64,000 nucleotides of DNA from Sphaerisporangium sp040685555. Lineage in GTDB: Bacteria; Actinomycetota; Actinomycetes; Streptosporangiales; Streptosporangiaceae. The stretch spans positions 1 to 64,000 of the forward strand of contig NZ_JBFBIK010000031.1 in the NCBI RefSeq assembly GCF_040685555.1. Reading direction: 5' to 3'. Under the pieces are notes generated by a model. The model did not search any database. It had not been told where the DNA came from and saw only the letters and a program-made list of their open reading frames with translations. Positions within the stretch are counted from its first letter, which is position 1. Each line of letters begins with the position of its first letter. Both the position numbers and the translations under genes were made by a program. Of this stretch, positions 33,636 through 40,319 are shown one piece after another.

Positions 33636-33661
33636 GGTAGGAGCGACTTGGCACTCCTACC
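33636..33661. promoter_or_regulatory. Inverted repeat before the short GntR gene
   Basis: GGTAGGAG and CTCCTACC are perfect eight-base arms around ten bases, ending seven bases before the chosen GTG. The position suits autorepression and could also control the divergent DUF397 partner. Confidence 0.55.
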
Positions 33662-33668
33662 TAGGGTC

Positions 33669-33950
33669 GTGCATGTGCGTGTGTGGACCGAAGAGGACTG
33701 GGACCCTGCCCTCTACAAGTGGGAGCAGATAGCCGACGTGATCCGTCAGCGGATCATCGCTGGTGAGCACGACAAGCCTGAGGACCGGCTGATCTCAGAA
33801 GTCGCGCTACGGGAAGAGTTCGACGTGGCGCGCGGCACCATCAGGAAGGCGATCGAAGCCCTGAGGGCAGAGGGCTGGATCATCACCAAGGCCGGTAAGG
33901 GTTCGATCGTCGTGCCGAAGGACGACAGGCCCGAGCCGCCGACACAGTGA
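33669..33950 (+). CDS. Short GntR-type regulator (KorSA-like)
   Basis: 93 residues, little more than the GntR wHTH: KWEQIADVIRQRIIAGEHDK, RLISEVALREEFDVARGTIR, KAIEALRAEGWIITKAGKGS and IVVPKDD. No effector domain. Short GntR repressors like this control actinomycete integrative elements and plasmids (KorSA type). The start is uncertain: GTG at 33669 or 33675; an upstream TTG lies inside the inverted repeat. No ribosome site, so a leaderless transcript is possible. An excisionase-like gene lies close by. Confidence 0.8.
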   Translation: MHVRVWTEEDWDPALYKWEQIADVIRQRIIAGEHDKPEDRLISEVALREEFDVARGTIRKAIEALRAEGWIITKAGKGSIVVPKDDRPEPPTQ

Positions 33951-33985
33951 AGGCCCCCGGCGAACCAGGGGCCTTCTGCCTTCAA
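33950..33985 (+). terminator. Terminator after the short GntR gene
   Basis: AAGGCCCC (33950-33957) pairs with GGGGCCTT (33968-33975), followed by CTGCCTTC. Confidence 0.65.
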
Positions 33986-34032
33986 TCGCTGTGTCAGCAG
34001 GACGACGGAAGGCAGAGCTAAGCGTAGCGGTG

Positions 34033-34221
34033 CTAGGGCTGTCCAACGGGCCTAGATTCTGCCCATTCCTCTAGCTTTGACCGAAGCACCTTGAGCTTGA
34101 CGCCGTGCTTCACCCACGGAATTCCGTGCTCCCGCCCTTCACGGCGGCACCATTGTTCAGACTCGTTCAAGAAGAGCGCGACTTCCTTAACGGTCATGTA
34201 GCAGTCTTCCATTTCTGGCAC
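34033..34221 (-). CDS. Excisionase-like HTH protein, 62 residues
   Basis: MTVKEVALFLNESEQWCRRE followed by HGIPWVKHGVKLKVLRSKLE is the MerR/Xis-type HTH (HTH_17) that ends in EEWAESRP. Proteins of this size direct excision of integrative elements. GTG start with GAGGAA before it; an ATG three codons later is the alternative. Beside a KorSA-like regulator this suggests a decayed integrative element, but no integrase is present in the window. Confidence 0.75.
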   Translation of the reverse strand: MPEMEDCYMTVKEVALFLNESEQWCRREGREHGIPWVKHGVKLKVLRSKLEEWAESRPVGQP

Positions 34222-34290
34222 TGTTCCTCGCTTGCCTGTCGCTTATCTGGCGACTCTAAGCAGAGCGCGCACCAGAATGTCGTTATCGCG

Positions 34291-34581
34291 TTAGTCTCGC
34301 CACGTGATTACTTCGACCGGATGTCCATCTGACGTGTATCCGTCCGCGTTGGCTCTCCTGACGCCTTCACTTAGTCGCGTGCTTGTCATTATAAGGATAC
34401 CGGCATGGTCAGGAAAATTAATCCGCCGACAAGCACCGTCGAGGTCTGCTAGCTTAAAGACGCTATTAGGCGACCACTGTCTTGTTTCAATCAAAACGGT
34501 TTTGCCTGTGGGGGCGTTGATCCCCATCGGGACGGAAGGGGCCGGTTCCACGGCCTTCTCTTCCTTCGGACCTTCACGCAC
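34291..34581 (-). CDS. Restriction-endonuclease-like fragment, 96 residues
   Basis: The segment TVLIETRQWSPNSVFKLADL, then HAGILIMTSTRLSEGVRR and GHPVEVITWRD has the feel of the C-terminal half of a Mrr-like PD-(D/E)XK domain (the E-x-R in IETRQW would be the catalytic pair). The family's N-terminal part is missing; the frame runs into DNA antisense to the NTF2-like gene after about 34570, so residues before MGINAPTGK are probably not native. Low GC. Most likely a truncated gene cut at the island boundary. Confidence 0.4.
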   Translation of the reverse strand: MREGPKEEKAVEPAPSVPMGINAPTGKTVLIETRQWSPNSVFKLADLDGACRRINFPDHAGILIMTSTRLSEGVRRANADGYTSDGHPVEVITWRD

Positions 34582-36047
34582 AGGACCTGGCCGGACGCTA
34601 CGTCGCGCTCTGGAACGAGCCGGACGCGGACCTGCGCCGCAAGGCCATCGAGGAGCTGTGGGCGCAGGACGGCGCCCACATACTCCATCCGCCGAAGGAG
34701 ATGCGGGACCTCGCCGCCGAGCTGGGCTTCGACGCCACCACCCTTGAAACTCATGGGTACGACGCGTTCGAGGTCCGGGTGACCCGCAGTCACGAGGAGT
34801 TCGTCGCCCCCGGGGAGTTCACCTTCCGGCCGGGCAAGGACAGCGCCGTCCGCCTGCACGACATCGTCAAGCTCACCTGGGAGATGGTGCCCGTCGGCGG
34901 CGGTGAGGTCGCAGGCGGCGGCCTGGACATCCTCGTCCTCGACAAGGACGGCCGCATCAAGACCGACTACATGTTCCCCGGCCTCTGACCCACCCGGCCC
35001 AGTCCCTCCATAACCGCTGGGGAGGGGCCACAGGTGTCGGAGGACACGGGCTGTCAGACCGCCGCCTTGCTGAGGTGGGGCCTGGCGGCTCCGATCCTGA
35101 GGGGGCTCGGGCCTGGCGGGTTCCTTCCTCCGCGACTCCGGCGTTGTCAGAGCGGTGGAGACCACGGCTTCCAGGTCGGGGGCGGTCGTATCGGAGACGT
35201 CGATCGGGCGGCGGAGGAAGTTGGCCGCGTACAGGATGTCGGCGGCCTCCTGCTGCTCGGCGAGGAACTCCGCTCCTGCGGGCTCCAGCCGCCAGGGCAG
35301 GCGGGCGAGGCCGATCTCCCAGGCGTCCACCGAGCCGCCGACCGCCTCCACCATGAGGTGGGCCGCCTCCCTCGGATTGGCCCACACCCAGTCGTCGGCC
35401 TGCTGGAGCGCCCTGACCAGGGTGGCGACCGCGTCCGGGCGGGTCTCGGCGAAGTCGCGCCGGGTGAAGAACACCGACCGGTTCGAGATCACCCCCGCCG
35501 TGTCCGCGAGGGTCACGGTCTTCCCGGACGTCTCCGCCTTCACCAGGTCGGCCCCCTGGGCCACCCATGCGGCGATCTCGCCCGTGCGCAGCCACCGTAC
35601 GGCCTCACGCCCGACCGCGCGGGGCTCGATGTCCTGGTACGAAAGGCCGGCCTCGGCGAGGAGCTTGGCCAGGAAGTGGGTCTGCCAGGAGCCGGCACCG
35701 AAGGCGACGGGCCTGCCCGCGAGATCGGCGACCGAGCGGATGGGGCTTGACCGATGCGCCGCGTTCTCCGGGCCGGGCGCGGCGATCAGGAGTGCTCCGT
35801 GGCCGGGGCGGGGGGCGGAGGCCGCCGCGTAGACGATGGGGAGCCCGGCGGCCTGGGCGGTCAGGGGTGGGGTCGATCCGGTGCCGCCGAAGTCGATCGC
35901 GCCCTCGGCCAGCAGCTCGCCGGTCCGCGTGCCGTCGTCGTAGAAGTACAGCTCCAGCGGCTCTTCGAAGGTGTCGAGGACGTGATCGAGGCGCGAGAGG
36001 AAGAACAAGGACGGATTGCCGTTGTGCACGCCTATTCGAATGGTCAC
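34491..36047 (-). CDS. Substrate-binding-fold protein (NMT1/SsuA-like) with antisense-encoded extension
   Basis: 518 codons. The first ~300 residues are a type II periplasmic-binding fold: TIRIGVHNGNPSLFFLSRLD, GAIDFGGTGSTPPLTAQAAG, VADLAGRPVAFGAGSWQTHF, RTGEIAAWVAQGADLVKA. The GTG start has GGAG eight bases before it and gives no signal peptide or lipobox, so the protein is probably cytoplasmic. After about residue 300 the frame does not stop but continues for over 200 codons through DNA antisense to the NTF2-like pseudogene; that part looks non-native (Arg/Pro/Glu rich, no fold). The natural stop was probably lost. No permease or ATPase is nearby. Confidence 0.6.
   Translation of the reverse strand: MTIRIGVHNGNPSLFFLSRLDHVLDTFEEPLELYFYDDGTRTGELLAEGAIDFGGTGSTPPLTAQAAGLPIVYAAASAPRPGHGALLIAAPGPENAAHRSSPIRSVADLAGRPVAFGAGSWQTHFLAKLLAEAGLSYQDIEPRAVGREAVRWLRTGEIAAWVAQGADLVKAETSGKTVTLADTAGVISNRSVFFTRRDFAETRPDAVATLVRALQQADDWVWANPREAAHLMVEAVGGSVDAWEIGLARLPWRLEPAGAEFLAEQQEAADILYAANFLRRPIDVSDTTAPDLEAVVSTALTTPESRRKEPARPEPPQDRSRQAPPQQGGGLTARVLRHLWPLPSGYGGTGPGGSEAGEHVVGLDAAVLVEDEDVQAAACDLTAADGHHLPGELDDVVQADGAVLARPEGELPGGDELLVTAGHPDLERVVPMSFKGGGVEAQLGGEVPHLLRRMEYVGAVLRPQLLDGLAAQVRVRLVPERDVASGQVLCVKVRRKRRPWNRPLPSRWGSTPPQAKPF
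34575..34988 (+). pseudogene. 5'-truncated NTF2/SnoaL-like protein gene
   Basis: The frame reads HAQDLAGRYVALWNEPDADL, EELWAQDGAHIL, FVAPGEFTFRPGKDSAVRL and ends LVLDKDGRIKTDYMFPGL, a SnoaL/NTF2-like fold of about 135 residues. It lacks a start codon: upstream codons stay open to a stop at 34518 with no ATG, GTG or TTG, and GC drops just before the first homologous residues. An internal ATG at 34701 exists but would remove the first third of the fold. The gene seems to have lost its start where foreign, lower-GC DNA abuts it. Confidence 0.6.
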
Positions 36048-36237
36048 AGGTGAACTCCCAAGTCTCGTCCCAGGATGGACACCGGAGGGGAGGGCTGCCA
36101 ACCCCTTAACGCCCTCCACCTCCGATGCATCCGGATACGGCGGCCATCCTCGCGAGCGCGCCCCGCTCTTCGCCGTATCCCGCTTGTGACCCCCACAGCA
36201 TTCACACGGTCAGTTCCTGGTACGTCCGCCGGCGCCT

Positions 36238-37269
36238 TCATACGGTCTGCTCCTGGTACGCGCGCCGGCGGGCGTGGGCGCTCGCGAGCGGGGTGTGGTC
36301 GGCCCAGGAGGCCACGTCCACGGCGGACTCCAGGAAGCCGTGGGTCCACAGGAAGCGCTCCTGCTCGGCGAGGAGGGCGAGCCGCTCGGCGGACAGGTCG
36401 ATCGTCAGGTCGGGCAGGCGGTACGCCCCCGGCGGCTGAGCGTCCCCGGAGAGCGTCGGGGCCTGGTCAGGATAGGCGGACGCCCATTCGGCGGCGTCCA
36501 GCAGCACCCGCAGGAACCGCGCGACGAGGTCCGGGCGGACGTCCAGCAGCAGCTGGTCGGCGGTGATCGGCCTGACCGTGCCGTCGTTGATCCTCACCCG
36601 CTGGTCCGGGTGGCCGTCGAGGTCGATCGCGACGTGCAGGCCGTATCGCCCGGCGGCCTCCACGGCCGCCGCGCCCTTGACGTACACGGCGTCGATGTCG
36701 CCCCCGGCGAGCGCTTCGAGTTCCGGCTCCCACTGCCAAGTGTCGGGCCTGGGAAGCCCGACAGGGGTGAAGGCCCGCTGCGAGGTGCCGAGCACGGCGG
36801 GCCCGGAGATCCGCCGGCCGGGGACGGACCTGGCCGGGACGTCGATCAGGTGGGCGTCGTTGAGCGTGAGCCCTCCCGCCCATAGGGCGCCCTGGAAGCC
36901 CCGGAGGGCCGTCGCGCGGCGGACGTCCACGGGAGCGCCCTTGCGCAGAGGCAGGCCGAGGCGCCGTCCCCGCAGGTCCTCCGGACCGCGGATGGTCACG
37001 TACGGCCGCGTGAGGATGGCCTGGCGTTCCTCGGCCCAGGTCAGGCCGATGAGGCGGGTCGTGGCACCGCGCGATCGCGCCCACAGCGCCCGTACGTTGC
37101 CGTCGTCGTGGAACAGAGTCCTGAGCGCGCGCTCGTGGCGATGCCCCGCCGAGGCGAGGGGGCGTACGGCGATGCCTTCGGGGCTGAACTCGTCGTCGAG
37201 CCAGCCGAGATCAGCGGCGATCCCGGTGGCGGTGGGTCCGGGGCGGCGATGGTACCACAGCTCCTGCAC
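36238..37269 (-). CDS. Second signal-less substrate-binding-fold protein (DszB/SsuA-like)
   Basis: 343 residues from a GTG six bases after AGGAGA. Motifs: ELWYHRRPGPTATGIAADLG, RALWARSRGATTRLIGLTWA, PEDLRGRRLGLPLRKGA, LEALAGGDIDAVYVKGAA and a C-terminal helix LLAEQERFLWTHGFLESAVD, which resembles the same region of the desulfinase DszB. No signal peptide. DszB shows that this fold can be an enzyme (C-S cleavage of a sulfinate); whether its catalytic Cys exists here is doubtful, as no Cys is seen in the expected place. It shares strand with the gene after it; both may be one unit. Confidence 0.7.
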   Translation of the reverse strand: MQELWYHRRPGPTATGIAADLGWLDDEFSPEGIAVRPLASAGHRHERALRTLFHDDGNVRALWARSRGATTRLIGLTWAEERQAILTRPYVTIRGPEDLRGRRLGLPLRKGAPVDVRRATALRGFQGALWAGGLTLNDAHLIDVPARSVPGRRISGPAVLGTSQRAFTPVGLPRPDTWQWEPELEALAGGDIDAVYVKGAAAVEAAGRYGLHVAIDLDGHPDQRVRINDGTVRPITADQLLLDVRPDLVARFLRVLLDAAEWASAYPDQAPTLSGDAQPPGAYRLPDLTIDLSAERLALLAEQERFLWTHGFLESAVDVASWADHTPLASAHARRRAYQEQTV

Positions 37270-37595
37270 TGTCTTCTCCTGTCGTGGTCGATCGGCCGAT
37301 GGGCGTCTCGGCACGACAGAGAGCCCCGGTGACCCTGCACAGATCGACGTGTCGACGGGAAGTCAGAAAGGCGGCGCGGTCCACTCTTCCAAGGTAAACG
37401 CTCACCCTCGCCTTTACAACTATTCCTACTGGTTTTATGGAGAATTGCTTTCCAAGCCATCCACAAGTCCGTGGATCCGCCGACAAGCTGCGATCAAGTG
37501 ATCCACGTCATCGTGGAACGTCCAGGGGATCGGTGACGCCGCGGCGGCGGGCGAGGGGGGCCGGCCGTGCCCACGCACGAGTGGAGAAAGCATCA
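37270..37595. other. Divergent region with AT-rich core and a 50-codon frame
   Basis: The core at 37380-37470 is much lower in GC than the surroundings. A plus-strand frame of 50 codons (GTG 37349 to TGA 37501) gives an aromatic-rich peptide with RLYNYSYWFYGELL, without a ribosome site. It lies just before the ATP-grasp gene. It could be a peptide substrate or only promoter DNA. Confidence 0.4.
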
Positions 37596-38501
37596 ATGAG
37601 CAGCACGGTGCTCATCCTCACCGAGGATGGCGACACCCAGGCGCGGCACGTCGCCCGCGCTCTGGCGGGGCGAGGAGCCGACACGCTCGTCCTCGACCCC
37701 GGATGGTTCCCCGGCGTCGCCCGGATCTCCGTCGCCCTGGACCCCTCCGGGTCGGCCCGCCGGACGCTCCTCACCGACGAGCGGCGCGTCGACCTCGACC
37801 GGCTCACCTCGGTGTGGTTCCGGCGCCCGGGGCCGCCGCTGGGCGATCCGGCCGGCGACGGCCCCGTGCAGCAGAACGGGCTCGCCTCCGACGTATGGGA
37901 CACGCTCGACTGCCTCGCCGTGCCGGCGTCGCGTGCGGTGATCCAGCGCGCCCAGCGCAAGCTCTACCAGCTCTCCGCCGCGGGCCGGCTGGGCTTCGAG
38001 CTGCCCTCCACGCTGATCAGCACCGACCACGACGAGCTGCTGGACTTCTACCTCGCCCACCAGGGGCAGATCGTCACCCGGGTGCTCAACCGCCCGTGGG
38101 CCATCACCGAGCGGAACCCGCAGGAGGAGGTGCCGATGCTGACCGACCCGAAGGGCACCGGGCCGTTCCCTCTGGTCGCGCAGGCGCAGGTGCTGCGCAG
38201 GCTCGCCTTGCGGGTGATCGTCACCGGCTCCCGGGTGTTCGCCGCCGAGATCCACTCGCCGAAGAGCGTACGGCGGCTGCGCCCGCACGCCCTGCCCGAC
38301 GACGTGCGGCTGCGCTGCCAGAACCTCATGCACGCCCTCGGCCTGTCCTTCGGGACGATCGACCTGACCCTGACCCCCGAGGGCCGGTACGTGTTCCTGG
38401 AGGTCAACCCCGGAGGCGGCTTCCTGCTGATCGAGGAGATCACCGGCATGCCCGTCACCGAGGCCCTGTGCGACCTGCTCCTGCCGGCGTCCCCGGCATA
38501 G
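37596..38501 (+). CDS. ATP-grasp protein of the peptide-maturase (MvdD/TgmB) type
   Basis: 301 residues. N-terminal pre-ATP-grasp part with TVLILTEDGDTQARHVARAL and the diagnostic VWFRRPGPPLGDPA; ATP-grasp core with AVIQRAQRKLYQLSAAGRLG, LRRLALRVIVTGSRVFAAEI and metal-binding FLEVNPGGGFLLIEEITG. The family joins acidic side chains to Ser/Thr/Lys in ribosomal peptides, forming macrolactones or lactams. The ATG is used because the fold begins there; GGAG lies 12 bases upstream. No precursor with the TgmA pattern or methyltransferase partner was found beside it. Confidence 0.82.
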   Translation: MSSTVLILTEDGDTQARHVARALAGRGADTLVLDPGWFPGVARISVALDPSGSARRTLLTDERRVDLDRLTSVWFRRPGPPLGDPAGDGPVQQNGLASDVWDTLDCLAVPASRAVIQRAQRKLYQLSAAGRLGFELPSTLISTDHDELLDFYLAHQGQIVTRVLNRPWAITERNPQEEVPMLTDPKGTGPFPLVAQAQVLRRLALRVIVTGSRVFAAEIHSPKSVRRLRPHALPDDVRLRCQNLMHALGLSFGTIDLTLTPEGRYVFLEVNPGGGFLLIEEITGMPVTEALCDLLLPASPA

Positions 38502-38759
38502 CCCCTGGGCTGGGAAAAGAAGTGGCCCTCGTAGCCGGTCGCCCGCTCGAGGCAACCAGCGTTCAGGCGTGGCGGCGACAAGGGGTCATGCGGCGTGCTC
38601 GGTGCACAGGCACCCGACGCCCCGCTCGATCCACCCCTGGCCGACCCACTCGGGATGCCGAGGAGGACGACCGCAGGGGGCCGAGTTCCGCGGCCGGAGC
38701 CCCGCCCGCACTGGACGAACCGGGCGGCGGCCCGCCCGCTTGCTGGCAGAATCGGGCGG

Positions 38760-39404
38760 GTGAGGGTACTCGTCGCGGACGACCAGGAGCTCGTGCGAAC
38801 CGGATTCAAGATGATCCTCGACGCCCAGCCGGACATCGAAGTGGTCGCGGCCGTCGCCGACGGGGCCGCGGCGGTCGAGCAGGCCCGCCGCCTGCGGCCC
38901 GACGTCTGCCTGCTGGACATCCGGATGCCCCGGCTCGACGGCCTGGAGGTCACCAGGATCCTGGCCGGCCCCGGCGTGCCCGACCCCATGCGCGTGGTGA
39001 TCGTCACGACCTTCGACCTCGACGAGTACGTGTACGGCGCGCTGCGGGCGGGCGCCTGCGGGTTCCTGCTCAAGGACAGCGGGCCGACGCTGCTGATCGA
39101 GGCGGTCCGCGCCGCCGCCAACGGTGACGCGCTGGTCTCGCCGTCGGTCACCGTGCGGTTGCTCGCGCACCTCGCGAGGCCCGTGGCCGTCCCGGCGCGG
39201 GCTCCGAGGGAGGCGCTGACCGAGCGCGAGCTGGACGTCGTGCGCCTGGTCGCGCGGGGCCGTACCAACCAGGAGGTCGGCGGCCAGCTGTTCGTCTCCC
39301 TCTCCACGGTGAAGACGCACCTCGGCAGCATCCAGGCGAAGCTCGGCGCCCGCAACCGCGTCGAGATCGCGGCGTGGGCCTGGGAGTCCGGCGTCGTGCG
39401 CTGA
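38760..39404 (+). CDS. NarL/LuxR-type response regulator
   Basis: 214 residues. Receiver at 1-120: RVLVADDQELVRTGFKMIL, phospho-acceptor Asp in DVCLLDIRMPRLDG, Thr in VVIVTTFDLDEY and Lys in GFLLKDSGPTLL. HTH at about 150-205: LTERELDVVRLVARGRTNQE, FVSLSTVKTHLGSIQAKLG. Normally paired with a histidine kinase; none lies on either side here. GTG start because the receiver begins there. The 260 bases before it contain only Arg/Pro-rich frames. Confidence 0.92.
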   Translation: MRVLVADDQELVRTGFKMILDAQPDIEVVAAVADGAAAVEQARRLRPDVCLLDIRMPRLDGLEVTRILAGPGVPDPMRVVIVTTFDLDEYVYGALRAGACGFLLKDSGPTLLIEAVRAAANGDALVSPSVTVRLLAHLARPVAVPARAPREALTERELDVVRLVARGRTNQEVGGQLFVSLSTVKTHLGSIQAKLGARNRVEIAAWAWESGVVR

Positions 39405-39641
39405 GCCGCCGCCGCGAGCCTCGCGCCGTAGGGGCGAACGGATGCTATGGACATGCGTCGACCAAGCTTTCACGCGCGCTCCCCGGGCGCGGATAAACCT
39501 CAGATCATCTCGTGTATATACAGGATCTTCTCCCTCGCCTCGCCGATTAGCGGAGAGGTCTCCTGGATAGGACTGAGGCAGGCGTCGCGCTACGTCCCAG
39601 ACGAAACCCGACCTATCAGCGCATGCCGGGGGGAGACAAAC

Positions 39642-40319
39642 ATGCGCTATTCCCGATCCGCAGTGGGCAGGTCGGCGATCGGCGTCTACCTGGCGCTCGC
39701 CGCCCAGATCGCCACCCTCACCTGCCTGGTCGTCTTCGAGGAGGCGCGGGGCAAGCTGCTCGCGCACCAGGTGGCGGTGCTGGGAAGCAACCCCCACGCG
39801 CCGGGCGCCGAGGCCGTGGTCGGCGCGGTGACGTGGTTCGCCGTGCTCATACTCCTGGTCGTCTCCACGACGGTCGCCGCCGGCTTCTCGTACTTCGCGT
39901 GGCTCCGCCAGGCGGGGGCGACCCCGCGCATGATCGCCATCGCGTGGTTCGTGCCCGTGCTCAACCTCGCGGCGCCGGCGCTGCTCGTCCACGCCCTCCG
40001 TGAGGACGCGGGCCTGCGCGAGGGCCGCCGCCGGGCCTGGCTCGCGCTGGTCGCCGCGTGGTGGGCGTGCTGGCTGGCCATGGTGTTCCTCATCCTGATA
40101 CGGCTGCCGGTCACGCACTCGCCGCAGGGCAGGGACCTGACCGGGCTCGGCCCGTCCGAGCTGGTGGTCGCGGTGCTCGCCGCCCTGCTGTGCGCGGTGA
40201 CCGTCAGGGAGGTCACCGAGGCGAGGATGAGCGCCCGCCCTTCGGGGATCGCGCCCCGCCTGAAGCTGCTGCCCGCGCTGCGGTCGCTTCCCCGGCACAC
40301 GTATCCCACCGGAGACTGA
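39642..40319 (+). CDS. DUF4328-type membrane protein
   Basis: 225 residues with about five membrane helices (7-27, 62-85, 96-118, 133-155, 168-190). The DUF4328 pattern is visible: FSYFAWLRQAGATPRMIA then WFVPVLNLAAPALLVHALRE. Function unknown; integral membrane. GGGGGAG lies seven bases before the ATG; an ATG 65 codons earlier would add an unrelated stretch. Its last 107 bases overlap the end of the dnaE2 frame on the other strand. Confidence 0.8.
   Translation: MRYSRSAVGRSAIGVYLALAAQIATLTCLVVFEEARGKLLAHQVAVLGSNPHAPGAEAVVGAVTWFAVLILLVVSTTVAAGFSYFAWLRQAGATPRMIAIAWFVPVLNLAAPALLVHALREDAGLREGRRRAWLALVAAWWACWLAMVFLILIRLPVTHSPQGRDLTGLGPSELVVAVLAALLCAVTVREVTEARMSARPSGIAPRLKLLPALRSLPRHTYPTGD

Noticed and set aside
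30498..34575. att direct repeats or a tRNA at the island ends
   Set aside because: No tRNA-like cloverleaf sequence or matching flanking repeat was seen by eye on either side.
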